Assembly: GCA_027854065.1 (NCBI GenBank)
Contig: JAQGEF010000020.1
Coordinates: 1-64,000, forward strand
DNA: 64,000 bases
Direction: 5' to 3'
From: Polluticaenibacter yanchengensis
Lineage (GTDB): Bacteria > Bacteroidota > Bacteroidia > Chitinophagales > Chitinophagaceae
The position numbers were made by a program, and so were the translations under genes. Below the pieces are notes generated by a model that was given only the letters and a program-made list of their open reading frames with translations, did not search any database and was not told the DNA's origin. Below, piece by piece: positions 26,921 through 35,982 of this stretch; within the stretch, counting starts at the first letter, position 1, and each line of letters begins with the position of its first letter.

Positions 26921-27062
26921 TTTATGAGACAGATACGTTGAATCTAATGCATTTTCAGCTCTTTTTAAAGACCGTTTCTACATGTGCAACAGCTAATACA
27001 TTTTTATGTTATTAAACAAAATGCAGATCACCAGAATACCAAAACTGTATAATTAATCTTTA

Positions 27063-28115
27063 ATGAAAACCTTTTTTAAAATTATTAAAATAACACTGAT
27101 AACAATTGTCAGTATCATCCTGTTTATTTGTCTATACCTATATATCAGCAACAAGGTGTTTTTAGGGTCTAAAAATGAAGAAAATATTAAATACCTCAGC
27201 AGTAACAAACAAATTGTTGATCCAACAAAAAATGATATTGTTTTCGATGACGCGTTTTATGCTGCTAAAGTTATTATACTAGGAGAGATTCATGGTTTTG
27301 CGGATAATCAGAAACTAGATAAACAATTATTAATACAGCTCAATAAAAAAACAGGATTAAGGCATTATATAGCAGAAATGGACAGTACCACTGCTAAGAT
27401 GCTGAATACTTATTTAGCTGACAGTATTAAAAAAAATGAACAGTTAAAGCAGGTAGTACAGGCAATAAGTAAAAGAATACCACAACAATCAAGCGTAGAA
27501 TTATTCAATAAATGGAGTGACATATACGACTATAATCTAACCTTACCTGATTCATTAAAACTGGTAGTGATAGGGATAGATACTGATTTTGATGACACTA
27601 AAAAAACACCAAGAGATGCTGCAATGATAGAAAATTTTAAAAATGCAGTAAAAAACAACCACCTGGAAAATGCCCGGTTTTATGGATTGTTCGGATTTTT
27701 TCATGTTATACAAAATCAGACTGCCAGTGGATATGAATCTTTTGCTGCAAGGCTAAAAAAAGAAAACATCAAGCTGGTAAGTATGGTAAGCTATACCCTG
27801 AATAGTGACATGTATTTGCCAAAGAATCCACAATTTCCAACACCGGAGGACGAAAAAATAAATTGGGTAAATGCGGATGGCCCTTTGTTTTTAGTAAAAG
27901 GGATCAATGACCTGAAAGCGGAAAGCACGCCTAATAGCATCACTTTATTTAAATTAAATAATGCTAACTCGCCCTATCTTCATTCCCAATCTTTACTACA
28001 GATGAAATCCAGATTGTTTGGTGAAAGTTTGGAACCACTAAATGGATCTGTTACTACTGATTATTTTCAATATGTTTTCTTATTAAGAAATTCAAAAGCA
28101 TTAACTAAGTTGTGA
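27063..28115 (+). CDS. Membrane-anchored ChaN/EreA-like protein
   Basis: A 350-residue protein with an N-terminal transmembrane segment (about 8-30) and a periplasmic or extracellular domain. The motif VIILGEIHGFADNQ near residues 71-84 is the GExHG signature of the EreA/ChaN superfamily, which includes haem-binding ChaN and erythromycin esterases; a further His lies in GLFGFFHVIQ. The exact activity is unknown. It stands alone, followed by a strong palindromic terminator. A lower-GC, lysine- and asparagine-rich composition sets it a little apart from its neighbours. Confidence 0.65.
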   Translation: MKTFFKIIKITLITIVSIILFICLYLYISNKVFLGSKNEENIKYLSSNKQIVDPTKNDIVFDDAFYAAKVIILGEIHGFADNQKLDKQLLIQLNKKTGLRHYIAEMDSTTAKMLNTYLADSIKKNEQLKQVVQAISKRIPQQSSVELFNKWSDIYDYNLTLPDSLKLVVIGIDTDFDDTKKTPRDAAMIENFKNAVKNNHLENARFYGLFGFFHVIQNQTASGYESFAARLKKENIKLVSMVSYTLNSDMYLPKNPQFPTPEDEKINWVNADGPLFLVKGINDLKAESTPNSITLFKLNNANSPYLHSQSLLQMKSRLFGESLEPLNGSVTTDYFQYVFLLRNSKALTKL

Positions 28116-28163
28116 AAAGAAGGTTTACTGTTTGGGATTTCGGTCAATAATATGGTAACAAAG

Positions 28164-28197
28164 AATATAAAATCAGCCCCGGGGCTGATTTTATATT
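28164..28197 (+). terminator. Perfect 34-bp palindrome, terminator
   Basis: A loopless 17+17 bp palindrome centred on CAGCCCCGGGGCTG with AT-rich ends, 48 bp after the ChaN-like gene. The GC-rich core with flanking A and T tracts fits an intrinsic terminator, possibly bidirectional. Confidence 0.7.
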
Positions 28198-28240
28198 GGG
28201 AAAAGCATCATTTAAAACTATATTTATAAAAAGTGTTGCG

Positions 28241-28867
28241 ATGGCCATTGACAAAGAAACCTTCAATACCTGGAATAGTGTTGGCAAATTGTACGAAGAA
28301 AAGTTCATGCACCTGGATATCTACAATCATACCTACGATACATTTCTCCGCCTGTTACCCCCGGATAATGCTTCCGTTTTAGATATCGGCTGTGGGCCCG
28401 GTAATATAAGCCGTTACCTGTATAATGCAAAGCCAGGCTTAAAGATAAGCGGTATGGATATGTCGCCGAATATGATAGAACTGGCGAAAAAGAATATTCC
28501 TGCGGGCTCGTTTTCGGTATTGGCCATCCAGGAGATCCACACACTGGCAAAAAAATATGATGGCATTGTTGCTGGCTTCTGCATTCCATATTTATCCCTG
28601 GAAGAGGTATCATACTTAATTGGAAACATACATAACCTGATCTCTGAAAATGGTATTTTTTACCTGAGTTTCGTGGAGGGAGATTATAACCATTCTGGCT
28701 ATGCCACTGCCAGTAATGGTATGCGTACCTATTTTCATTATTACAAACCAGATACGATGGCCGCTCTTTTAGCCAAGCATCAATTCAAAACTCTGAACAT
28801 TGAAACAGTTGCCTATGGCCACTCACCCGGAGAGAAGCATATTGTAATTATCAGTAAAAAACTATAG
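28241..28867 (+). CDS. Class I SAM-dependent methyltransferase
   Basis: A 208-residue methyltransferase with motif I VLDIGCGPGN (near 46-55), motif II ISGMDMSPNMIELAKKN and a motif III-like GIVAGFCIPYLS. It resembles small-molecule methyltransferases of the UbiE/type 11 group; no substrate can be deduced. The ATG at 28241 was chosen because the longer frame starts with TTG inside the upstream terminator. Confidence 0.85.
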   Translation: MAIDKETFNTWNSVGKLYEEKFMHLDIYNHTYDTFLRLLPPDNASVLDIGCGPGNISRYLYNAKPGLKISGMDMSPNMIELAKKNIPAGSFSVLAIQEIHTLAKKYDGIVAGFCIPYLSLEEVSYLIGNIHNLISENGIFYLSFVEGDYNHSGYATASNGMRTYFHYYKPDTMAALLAKHQFKTLNIETVAYGHSPGEKHIVIISKKL

Positions 28868-28957
28868 AAAAAGGTATAATTGATGGATTTTTACTAAAAG
28901 TTTAAAACTGATTTAAACTTCTCATCTTTGTATTTGTCTTATCACAAATATTCCAAA

Positions 28958-30049
28958 ATGAAACTGCGCAGATTAATTGCTCCCCTGTTACTGTTTATTA
29001 TATCCGGCTGTAGCAAAAGCAAAGACAGCACGCCAACATCCAATGATTCTATCTACTTTCCACCTGTTACCGGCAATTCATGGGAAACAATATTACCGGA
29101 AAGCCTCAAATGGAAAACGGAAAATATACAGGCATTATACAATTACCTGGAAAGTAAGCACACCAAAAGCTTTATTGTTCTGTACAATGGTAAAATGGTA
29201 ATAGAAAAATATTTTGGCACTCATACGGCCACAACTCCCTGGTATTGGGCAAGCGCCGGCAAAACTTTAACCTCTGCCATGGTGGGTATTGCCCAGGAAG
29301 AAAAACTCTTGAATATTAATAATAAAGTATCAGATTATATAGGCAGCGGTTGGACAAGTGCACCACTGGCCAAAGAAAACCTGATTACCTGTAAACATTT
29401 ATTAAGCATGACATCGGGGTTAGATGATGCATATAACGATAATTCAAATGAAGCGCTTCATGATTGCGTGTCACCGGATTGCCTCGTGTATAAGGCTGAT
29501 GCGGGCACGAGGTGGGCTTATGATAATGTCTATGTAAAATTGCAGGATGTAGTAGCTAAAGCAAGTGGTAAAACATGGAATAATTATTTTAATGAAAAAC
29601 TGCGCGACAAAACAGGCATGACAGGTGCCTGGATACAAACCGGAAATATGAGTGTTTACTGGAGCCATGCCCGTAGCATGGCCAGGTTCGGGCTTTTAGC
29701 ATTTGCGAATGGTAAATGGAACGGTACGCAGATAATCCCTGCCGGTTATTTCAAAGAAGCCATCAACACTTCTCAAAACATCAACCTGAGCTATGGCTAT
29801 TTGTGGTGGCTCAATGGAAAAAACAGTTACCATCTACCACAAAGCCAGCTAGAAATTAACCGAAACCTTGTACCCAATGCGCCTGCAGATATGTATTGTG
29901 CGCTGGGTAAAAACGACCAGAAAATATACGTGGTGCCTTCCAAAAAAATAGTAGTTATCAGGATGGGCGATGCCGCCGATGAACTGAACTGGGCTTTATC
30001 ACAATTCGATAATGAACTATGGGCTAAAATAAATACAGTGATTCCTTAA
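28958..30049 (+). CDS. Lipoprotein serine hydrolase (class C beta-lactamase/PBP fold)
   Basis: A 363-residue lipoprotein (lipobox IISGC) with a beta-lactamase-fold domain: SAGK with nucleophile Ser99 and Lys102, and YDN in WAYDNVYVKL as the second catalytic motif. The family includes D-aminopeptidases, esterases and beta-lactamase-like proteins; activity cannot be told apart from sequence alone. The start at the ATG (28958) keeps the lipoprotein signal; an upstream TTG does not look used. Its stop codon directly abuts the stop of the convergent gene with no spacer. Confidence 0.85.
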   Translation: MKLRRLIAPLLLFIISGCSKSKDSTPTSNDSIYFPPVTGNSWETILPESLKWKTENIQALYNYLESKHTKSFIVLYNGKMVIEKYFGTHTATTPWYWASAGKTLTSAMVGIAQEEKLLNINNKVSDYIGSGWTSAPLAKENLITCKHLLSMTSGLDDAYNDNSNEALHDCVSPDCLVYKADAGTRWAYDNVYVKLQDVVAKASGKTWNNYFNEKLRDKTGMTGAWIQTGNMSVYWSHARSMARFGLLAFANGKWNGTQIIPAGYFKEAINTSQNINLSYGYLWWLNGKNSYHLPQSQLEINRNLVPNAPADMYCALGKNDQKIYVVPSKKIVVIRMGDAADELNWALSQFDNELWAKINTVIP

Positions 30050-31420
30050 TTATAAATTTAATGCTTTATAAAAGTCTGAATCAAGTATCTCTTGCTTAAA
30101 TGATTCTTTAGAAATAAATATCTGAAAATACCGGACCGGAATACTCCTGAAAACTAAATGGTGAAATCCGTCTTTATTGAGTGTAAAGTTTGTAATCGCT
30201 TTATCAATATCAGATTTCAGGGTTTGCTTATTCACTGTTTCATCCAGCAATTCCATAAGTCTTTTATCAGCAGCATTCTCGTTATGCTCAGAAGCCAATA
30301 GTGGTATTAAATAGGCGATTGCTTCATTTTGCCTGCCCCAGCTTTTATATATCATTCCCAGATCATATAATATCCGGTGCGCATCTTTTTCAAAGGTCGT
30401 ACCACTCACTGTTACCAGGGGTAATTCGTACAGTGATTTTTTAAAATACAGTTCGGCGCTGTCATATTGCTTTTTACCAAGATAAATATCGGCCAGTGCA
30501 TGTACTGACAAATGGTTAATATTGGCCATTTCTTCATATAAAGGCTGCTTTAATGAATCAGGAATATTTAACACCGCAAAGTACTTTAATTCATTTTCAA
30601 AAGCTCTGATTGTTTCCCTGTCCAGTTTGGTATTTATTTTTCTGTATGCTGCCCTTAAAACTTCATCCTTCCTAAAAGGTTCATAATACATCAACTCCCT
30701 GACACCACTCCTTAATTCATCAATTCTATAATCATGAAACAGGGGGTAAGACGCTCTTGCTACCTGCGTTTTTGCATTATTACGTAACCTGTTTTTCTCC
30801 ATGGCAATCATCTGGTAATCTTCCCCTGTAATGCTTTTTTTATTAAACTGGTAAAGGAGTACATCACCGCTATTCACATCATTTTTATTAAGACTGATTA
30901 CGAAAATTTCATCACCTATTTTCCTGAAAAAACTGATCCTGCGGGCATCGGTCATTTTCAGGTCCGCCTCTACAAACTCCGGTTTACCATCATCTGTTGA
31001 AATATGATATTTCAGGGAACTATAATATTTATTCTTGTGTATGTATAAAGGATTCCTGATAAATAATTCGTTATACACTTTTGCATCTAAAGATGCCGAG
31101 TCTTTCTCTATTGCAGCTAAACTCATTTTTCCGCTGGCATCATCAAATGAATACTTGGCAGGCAATAATTGCGTGGTATTGGCTTTTGTATTCAACTTCA
31201 TACATACGCCCACCAGGTCGGCATTAATGTCATCATAATAAGCTATCTGCGCTTTCTTATAATGATTGATGAAGCCTTTTATAAACTCTTTGTCATTTTT
31301 ATCTGCATTAATTTTTAAGATTGATTGTATCATCGTTTCAGAAACAGCAGAAACCTGGCCCTGACTCCCAATTGTTACCAGTAAAAAAGCAAAGATTATC
31401 GCAATGTATTTCATACGCAT
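30050..31420 (-). CDS. Secreted TPR-containing protein of unknown function
   Basis: A 456-residue protein with a signal peptide ending near SQGQ (residue 22). The middle is beta-rich with no recognised motif; residues about 285-400 look like degenerate tetratricopeptide helices (ALADIYLGKKQYDSAELYFKKSL and LGMIYKSWGRQNEAIAYL). TPRs usually hold protein partners, so a periplasmic scaffold role is plausible. It stands alone. Met1 and Met3 (31414) are both possible starts. Confidence 0.65.
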   Translation of the reverse strand: MRMKYIAIIFAFLLVTIGSQGQVSAVSETMIQSILKINADKNDKEFIKGFINHYKKAQIAYYDDINADLVGVCMKLNTKANTTQLLPAKYSFDDASGKMSLAAIEKDSASLDAKVYNELFIRNPLYIHKNKYYSSLKYHISTDDGKPEFVEADLKMTDARRISFFRKIGDEIFVISLNKNDVNSGDVLLYQFNKKSITGEDYQMIAMEKNRLRNNAKTQVARASYPLFHDYRIDELRSGVRELMYYEPFRKDEVLRAAYRKINTKLDRETIRAFENELKYFAVLNIPDSLKQPLYEEMANINHLSVHALADIYLGKKQYDSAELYFKKSLYELPLVTVSGTTFEKDAHRILYDLGMIYKSWGRQNEAIAYLIPLLASEHNENAADKRLMELLDETVNKQTLKSDIDKAITNFTLNKDGFHHLVFRSIPVRYFQIFISKESFKQEILDSDFYKALNL

Positions 31421-31553
31421 TAATTATAAATATAAGAACGGGGTTAAGCTATAAAGGTTGTATGAATATAAAAAATGCTCTGATTTACTACATTCTTTGC
31501 AGCAAACCTTTAATCAATCGACTTAGTTATCCCTTTGACTAAAATAACTAAAA

Positions 31554-31577
31554 AAGCCTGCAAAATTTTGCAGGCTT
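31554..31577 (-). terminator. Terminator of yceI
   Basis: Loopless 24-bp palindrome (AAGCCTGCAAAA and complement) 24 bp past the yceI stop, followed on the minus strand by TTTTTTAG. Confidence 0.85.
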
Positions 31578-31600
31578 ATAAAAATAAAACACAAATAATA

Positions 31601-32257
31601 TTATTTAGAAGCTTTTAAGTCTAATTTAATATTTACAGATTTGCTAATCACCCAATCCTGAGGATTATCTGGTCCTTTGTAGTTTAAACCCCACTCAGAA
31701 CGGTCAATATCAAAATCAGCTTTTGCTTCTACAGAAGTTTCAGTTGCTACAACAGCTGCAGGGAAAGAAATATTTTTAGTAACGCCTTTTAAAGTAAGAT
31801 TACCACTGATAACAGCGTTAGCATTTGCTACTTTGCTGGCAACAGAAGAATCAGCTACAGTTACACCGGTAATTTCGAAAGAAGCAGTAGGGAATTTTTC
31901 CACTTCAAAGAAATCTGCACTGGCTAAGTGACCTTCAAGCTTAGATTTACCATTAGCTTCATCAATGTCAGTTACATTGTTGCTGGCTACACTAATCACA
32001 AATTTACCTGCACTTAATTTACCGTCAGTTACAGTTAATGAACCTTCAGTTAATTTGAAATCACCTGCGTGAGATCCACCAATTTTGGTACCTACCCAGC
32101 TAACTTTGCTACCAACTGTATCAACAGTAAAAGTTACACCAGTTGATTCAGCTACTTTCTGTTGTTCTGTTGCTTCAGTTTTGTCACCGGCTTCACTTCC
32201 GCAGGAAGTAAGAATTAAAGTACCTGCAACTGCAGATAATAAAAAGATTTTTTTCAT
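31601..32257 (-). CDS. YceI-family lipoprotein
   Basis: A 218-residue lipoprotein (lipobox ILTSC, Cys near 19) with a YceI lipocalin-like barrel. Typical parts: TFTVDTVGSKVSWVGTKIGG, HLASADFFEVEKFPTASFEI, GNLTLKGVTKNISFP and DRSEWGLNYKG. YceI proteins bind isoprenoid-type lipids such as polyprenyl chains and respond to stress. A 34-bp palindrome overlaps its promoter region. Start at the ATG giving MKKIFLLSA; the longer frame to 32350 would run through the promoter. Confidence 0.93.
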   Translation of the reverse strand: MKKIFLLSAVAGTLILTSCGSEAGDKTEATEQQKVAESTGVTFTVDTVGSKVSWVGTKIGGSHAGDFKLTEGSLTVTDGKLSAGKFVISVASNNVTDIDEANGKSKLEGHLASADFFEVEKFPTASFEITGVTVADSSVASKVANANAVISGNLTLKGVTKNISFPAAVVATETSVEAKADFDIDRSEWGLNYKGPDNPQDWVISKSVNIKLDLKASK

Positions 32258-32287
32258 TGTAATGCTTCTGATTTTAATTTTAGAAAT

Positions 32288-32295
32288 CAAAGATA
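32288..32295 (-). promoter_or_regulatory. -7 box of yceI
   Basis: On the minus strand TATCTTTG, a full match to TAnnTTTG, 30 bp upstream of the ATG. The -33 region falls inside the 34-bp palindrome at 32302-32335. Confidence 0.65.
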
Positions 32296-32301
32296 ATACA
32301 A

Positions 32302-32335
32302 AAAAATATTCAATGTTTAAACATTGAATATTTTT
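32302..32335. promoter_or_regulatory. 34-bp perfect palindrome: operator over the yceI promoter, or terminator of the TPR gene
   Basis: AAAAATATTCAATGTTT followed directly by its reverse complement; centre between 32318 and 32319. It is 16 bp after the TPR gene stop and its centre is about 37 bp before the expected yceI transcription start, covering the -33 position. The inner TTCAATGTTTAAACATTGAA is the size and symmetry of a dimeric repressor site (MarR-like in style). The outer A5/T5 tracts would also make it a bidirectional terminator, though the stem is AT-rich. Confidence 0.6.
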
Positions 32336-32350
32336 ACATTTTCTTGACAA

Positions 32351-33352
32351 TTATTTTTCCATAAACTGTTTTTGAGTTACCCGGAAAACATTATTTCGTT
32401 GATAATCATTAAAGTCTTTAAATGAAGTTGCATTACTACTCGTCCATGCCTGGTAAGCCGCCAGATTTTCCACACTCCCGAACAACCATTGATTGTATGC
32501 TTCAAACAATCCTTTTTGTAGCAAGGATTTGTGTAAATTAAAAATTTCACAATTATATTTAGATTCCGAAGAGGATTCCCAATCTAAAATAAACCTGGCC
32601 CTTAAAGCCGTTAAACTTTCTGCCGAAACCCCTAAACCTGTCACATTCTTCTGGCGCTTTAAGTTTTTAAGTACAGAATTTTCAAAATCGGATTTACCGT
32701 TTTTTTCTACCAGTTCTAAAACAAACATTTTTTTGTACCCATCCAGAAGCAGGTGTTTGATCTCTGTAGTCCTTGCTGTAAAACTTTCCAGGTTCACAAA
32801 CGTTTCACCATATAATATGGCCCATAAATAATTTCCCGTATTCGAATGATATTTCGCCAGCTTAAAATAGTTGCCCGGGTAAAGAGGATCCAGTTCTACA
32901 CCGCTTTCCCAAAGCTTAACGCCTTTTCCGGTACCAGGTTCTTTGGCATCCAGTAAATTACCATATTCATAATTCAACATCCCATTGTTCGGAAACTTTT
33001 TTAATGCCAGTTTATAAATCCGGTCCGCTTCCTTATCATTACCCTGGGCGATATTTACCATTGCCGATAATTGAAAAACCTGCTCATCTGCATCCGCTTT
33101 ATTAATTAATGGCTTTAAAATATCGTTCGCTTTATTGTATTGCTGTGCCGCTATTAAGGTTAAAGCCAGGTCTTTCGATAAATCAACATTGGCCGGTTCC
33201 ATAGATATCGCCTTATTTAATATTAAAATCGCGTTATCAACATCTCCCTGGCGCTGAAAACTTCTGGCAGTTTCTCTTAATTCATCTACAGTCTGGGCAT
33301 TTGATTGAAGTGTAGATGTTAGTAACAATGTAGCTAATACAAACTTATACAT
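32351..33352 (-). CDS. Secreted TPR protein of unknown function
   Basis: A 333-residue protein with a signal peptide ending near SNAQ. Residues about 20-200 are tetratricopeptide repeats (ETARSFQRQGDVDNAILILNKAISMEPAN is the first, then KANDILKPL, EADRIYKLALKKFPNN and others). The C-terminal 130 residues are unassigned; they contain a QWLFGS and YQAWTSSN stretch. The product is probably periplasmic. It precedes yceI on the same strand but the palindrome between them suggests separate transcripts. A TATTTTTG box at 33358-33365 is close enough to the ATG to leave almost no leader. Confidence 0.7.
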   Translation of the reverse strand: MYKFVLATLLLTSTLQSNAQTVDELRETARSFQRQGDVDNAILILNKAISMEPANVDLSKDLALTLIAAQQYNKANDILKPLINKADADEQVFQLSAMVNIAQGNDKEADRIYKLALKKFPNNGMLNYEYGNLLDAKEPGTGKGVKLWESGVELDPLYPGNYFKLAKYHSNTGNYLWAILYGETFVNLESFTARTTEIKHLLLDGYKKMFVLELVEKNGKSDFENSVLKNLKRQKNVTGLGVSAESLTALRARFILDWESSSESKYNCEIFNLHKSLLQKGLFEAYNQWLFGSVENLAAYQAWTSSNATSFKDFNDYQRNNVFRVTQKQFMEK

Positions 33353-33585
33353 AGATACAAAAATATGAGATTTGAAAAAAAATCCGGATTTTATATCATA
33401 AAATAGGATTTACTTAACCATTTTAAACCTGCAAAAAGCAAAAAATATAATTTACCAGTCAATTAATGATTAAACGATTATTTCAAATGAGTGGATTTAC
33501 AAAAACGCATAAAAGTCAGTATCAACATATAATATTAACGCCGATTTGAAAAAAATATGAAGCATAAACCTGCTAAATGTTAGAA

Positions 33586-33617
33586 TTGTAAATTCCAATA
33601 TCTTAACTATATATTTG
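33586..33617 (+). promoter_or_regulatory. Promoter of glyA
   Basis: TTG at 33586-33588, 21 bases, then TATATTTG at 33610-33617, matching the Bacteroidota consensus. The start codon follows 22 bp later. Confidence 0.75.
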
Positions 33618-33638
33618 CAAAAAACAAAAACTAATTAT

Positions 33639-34907
33639 ATGCAACAAGATCAGCAAGTTTTTGACCTGTTAGATAAAGAATTACAAAGACAACGTAAAGG
33701 GATTGAACTGATTGCCAGTGAAAACTTCACCAGTTTACAAGTAATGAAAGCAATGGGTAGCGTTGCTACCAATAAATATGCAGAAGGCTATCCTGGCAAA
33801 AGATATTATGGCGGTTGTGAAGTAGTGGATGAAATTGAAAATTTAGCGATTGACCGTTTAAAACAAATATTTAATGCTTCGTGGGCCAATGTACAACCAC
33901 ACAGTGGGGCACAAGCCAATGCAGCCGTATTATTAGCATGTTTAAAACCAGGCGATAAAATCTTAGGGCTCGACCTTAGTATGGGAGGACACCTGACACA
34001 TGGCAGCCTTGCCAATTTCAGCGGTAAATTATATCAACCATTCTTCTATGGCGTTGACAGGGAAACCGGTCTTGTTGATTATGAGCAATTAGAACAAACC
34101 GCATTAAAAGAAAGACCTAAATTAATTATAGTGGGTGCATCCGCTTACAGCCGTGACTGGGATTATGCCCGTGTAAGAAAAGTAGCAGATGAAATAGGCG
34201 CCATCCTCATGGCTGATATAGCCCATCCGGCAGGTTTAATAGCCAAAGGCTTACTGAACGATCCTTTTGATCATTGCCATATTGTAACATCCACCACTCA
34301 TAAAACATTAAGAGGTCCGAGAGGGGGTATTATAATGATGAGGAATGATTTTGATAACCCAATGGGTATAAAAGATCCAAAGGGCAATATCAGAAGCATG
34401 AGCGCATTGTTGGACTTAGCAGTATTCCCTGGTACCCAGGGCGGCCCATTAGAACATGTGATTGCAGGTAAAGCAGTCGCTTTCGGAGAGATCCTGACAG
34501 ACGATTTCTTACAATATCAAAAACAGGTACAAATAAATGCACAGGCTACAGCCAAAGCATTTGTTGATCTCGGCTATAATATTATCAGTGGCGGTACAGA
34601 CAACCACTTAATGTTAATTGATTTAAGAAATAAAAACATTACCGGTAAAAAAGCTCAGGAAACTTTAGACAAAGCAGACATCACCTTAAACAAAAATGCT
34701 GTGCCATTCGACGATAAAAGCCCGTTCGTAACAAGTGGGATCCGCGTAGGTGTACCCGCTATTACCACCAGGGGCTTTAAAGAGGAAAATATGAAATTTG
34801 TAGTAGATGCTATTGATAAAGTGCTGACAAATGCGGATAATGAACAAGTATTAAATGAAGTGAAAAAATCTATTAACAATTACATGATAGATTTCCCGTT
34901 ATATTAA
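33639..34907 (+). CDS. glyA: Serine hydroxymethyltransferase
   Basis: A 422-residue PLP enzyme interconverting serine and glycine while charging tetrahydrofolate. Markers: [11 protein letters not shown] near 22-32, [15 protein letters not shown] near 45-59, the HLTHG segment, and the PLP lysine Lys222 in [14 protein letters not shown]. Length matches the family. ATG at 33639 chosen over an in-frame ATG at 33615, which lies in the -7 box. Confidence 0.97.
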   Translation: MQQDQQVFDLLDKELQRQRKGIELIASENFTSLQVMKAMGSVATNKYAEGYPGKRYYGGCEVVDEIENLAIDRLKQIFNASWANVQPHSGAQANAAVLLACLKPGDKILGLDLSMGGHLTHGSLANFSGKLYQPFFYGVDRETGLVDYEQLEQTALKERPKLIIVGASAYSRDWDYARVRKVADEIGAILMADIAHPAGLIAKGLLNDPFDHCHIVTSTTHKTLRGPRGGIIMMRNDFDNPMGIKDPKGNIRSMSALLDLAVFPGTQGGPLEHVIAGKAVAFGEILTDDFLQYQKQVQINAQATAKAFVDLGYNIISGGTDNHLMLIDLRNKNITGKKAQETLDKADITLNKNAVPFDDKSPFVTSGIRVGVPAITTRGFKEENMKFVVDAIDKVLTNADNEQVLNEVKKSINNYMIDFPLY

Positions 34908-34964
34908 TAAAAATATCCTTATTTTAGCGCAGATTTTCAACTCTAAAGGAATCGGTAAAAATTT

Positions 34965-35390
34965 ATGATCCAGAGAATACAGACATTATGGACAATTATT
35001 GGTGCAATATTTCTTTTTTGTACTATATATTTTGATATTTATACGTTTACCAACAAAGCTGATAACAATACACAATCGGCTCAATTGTTGGAATCAATGG
35101 TTAACACCATTTTGTTTGTTTTATCCTTAGGACTGAGTTTAGTCAGTATTTTCTTTTTCAAGAAAAGGGCTAAACAAAAAAGGATTGTTCTGATATCATT
35201 ATTGATTACTGTATTTTTATTGGTGAATATTTTCTTTTCTACTTTCGGAGACGTCAATAATACCAATATCAAAATCAGTTTTGGCCTTGGAATTATTTTC
35301 CCTGTACTATTTATCATATTTATGGCCCTCGCCTATTTTGGCATTGCAAAAGATGAAAAAATACTCAAAAAGTCGAAGAGATTAAGATAA
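34965..35390 (+). CDS. DUF4293-family membrane protein
   Basis: A 141-residue protein with four predicted transmembrane helices (about 10-28, 45-65, 75-92 and 102-123) and a basic C-terminus. The opening MIQRIQTLWTIIG is typical of DUF4293, a family limited to Bacteroidota, of unknown function. It is 57 bp downstream of glyA and followed by a strong terminator, so the two may share a transcript. Confidence 0.8.
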   Translation: MIQRIQTLWTIIGAIFLFCTIYFDIYTFTNKADNNTQSAQLLESMVNTILFVLSLGLSLVSIFFFKKRAKQKRIVLISLLITVFLLVNIFFSTFGDVNNTNIKISFGLGIIFPVLFIIFMALAYFGIAKDEKILKKSKRLR

Positions 35391-35393
35391 AAC

Positions 35394-35424
35394 AAAAGGC
35401 TGTCATTAAATGACAGCCTTTTTT
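35394..35424 (+). terminator. Terminator after the DUF4293 gene
   Basis: AAAAGGCTGTCAT and its complement form a 13-bp stem with a 3-nt loop, followed by TTTTTT, 3 bp after the stop codon. Confidence 0.9.
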
Positions 35425-35425
35425 A

Positions 35426-35919
35426 TGTTGAAGCATCACTATCAGTTTAAATAAACGCAAGTATAGATTATCAGTAACCTCTTCCATTTATCTAGTTGAC
35501 ATATATGCTGTATGTAGTATAATAGCACATAATAGCAATCAATACAACGAATACACCTTCAATCAGGTTACCAAACCCCAACCTCCACCTCCCCTCCTAT
35601 CGGTTTAGTAAAAGCACGTTTCGTTGTACATCATTCATTTCATTTTATAGATCCAGCTTCAGTTTTGGATAGGATTATTTGTTTATTCGTAAGTCTTTCG
35701 GTGTACATAGCATCGAACCATAACGCTCAATATATAGATTGAATATCTTCTGCTGATTTCTGCGAATACAACTACAGTTATTTGTGCATTCAATCACCGG
35801 CACTTAAGTATTTTACTAAATATGCTCCGTTTCATAAAACCCTTTAAGAGCCTTACCCTGTGTAAAATTTTGGCAACTCAGGAATGATGACACATCCGGA
35901 CACACATCACCAAAATAAA
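35426..35919. other. Gene-free stretch with a consensus sigma70-like promoter
   Basis: About 500 bp without a credible open frame on either strand. At 35496-35523 on the plus strand it holds TTGACA, 16 bases, TATAAT, an exact match to the E. coli sigma70 consensus that is not typical of Bacteroidota. No open frame follows. It may mark a small RNA or be chance in AT-rich DNA. Confidence 0.4.
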
Positions 35920-35921
35920 AA

Positions 35922-35953
35922 ATGCGTTAGAATTGATTGAAATCCTAACGCAT
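35922..35953 (-). terminator. Terminator of porV
   Basis: ATGCGTTAG and its complement make a 9-bp stem, followed on the minus strand by CATTTTTTATTTTGG, 30 bp past the porV stop. Confidence 0.85.
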
Positions 35954-35982
35954 CATCTATTAAACTGCCCAAATAAATTTAT

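Noticed and set aside
28196..28240. TTG start for the methyltransferase
   Set aside because: It lies at the edge of the 34-bp palindromic terminator; the ATG at 28241 gives a normal family N-terminus.
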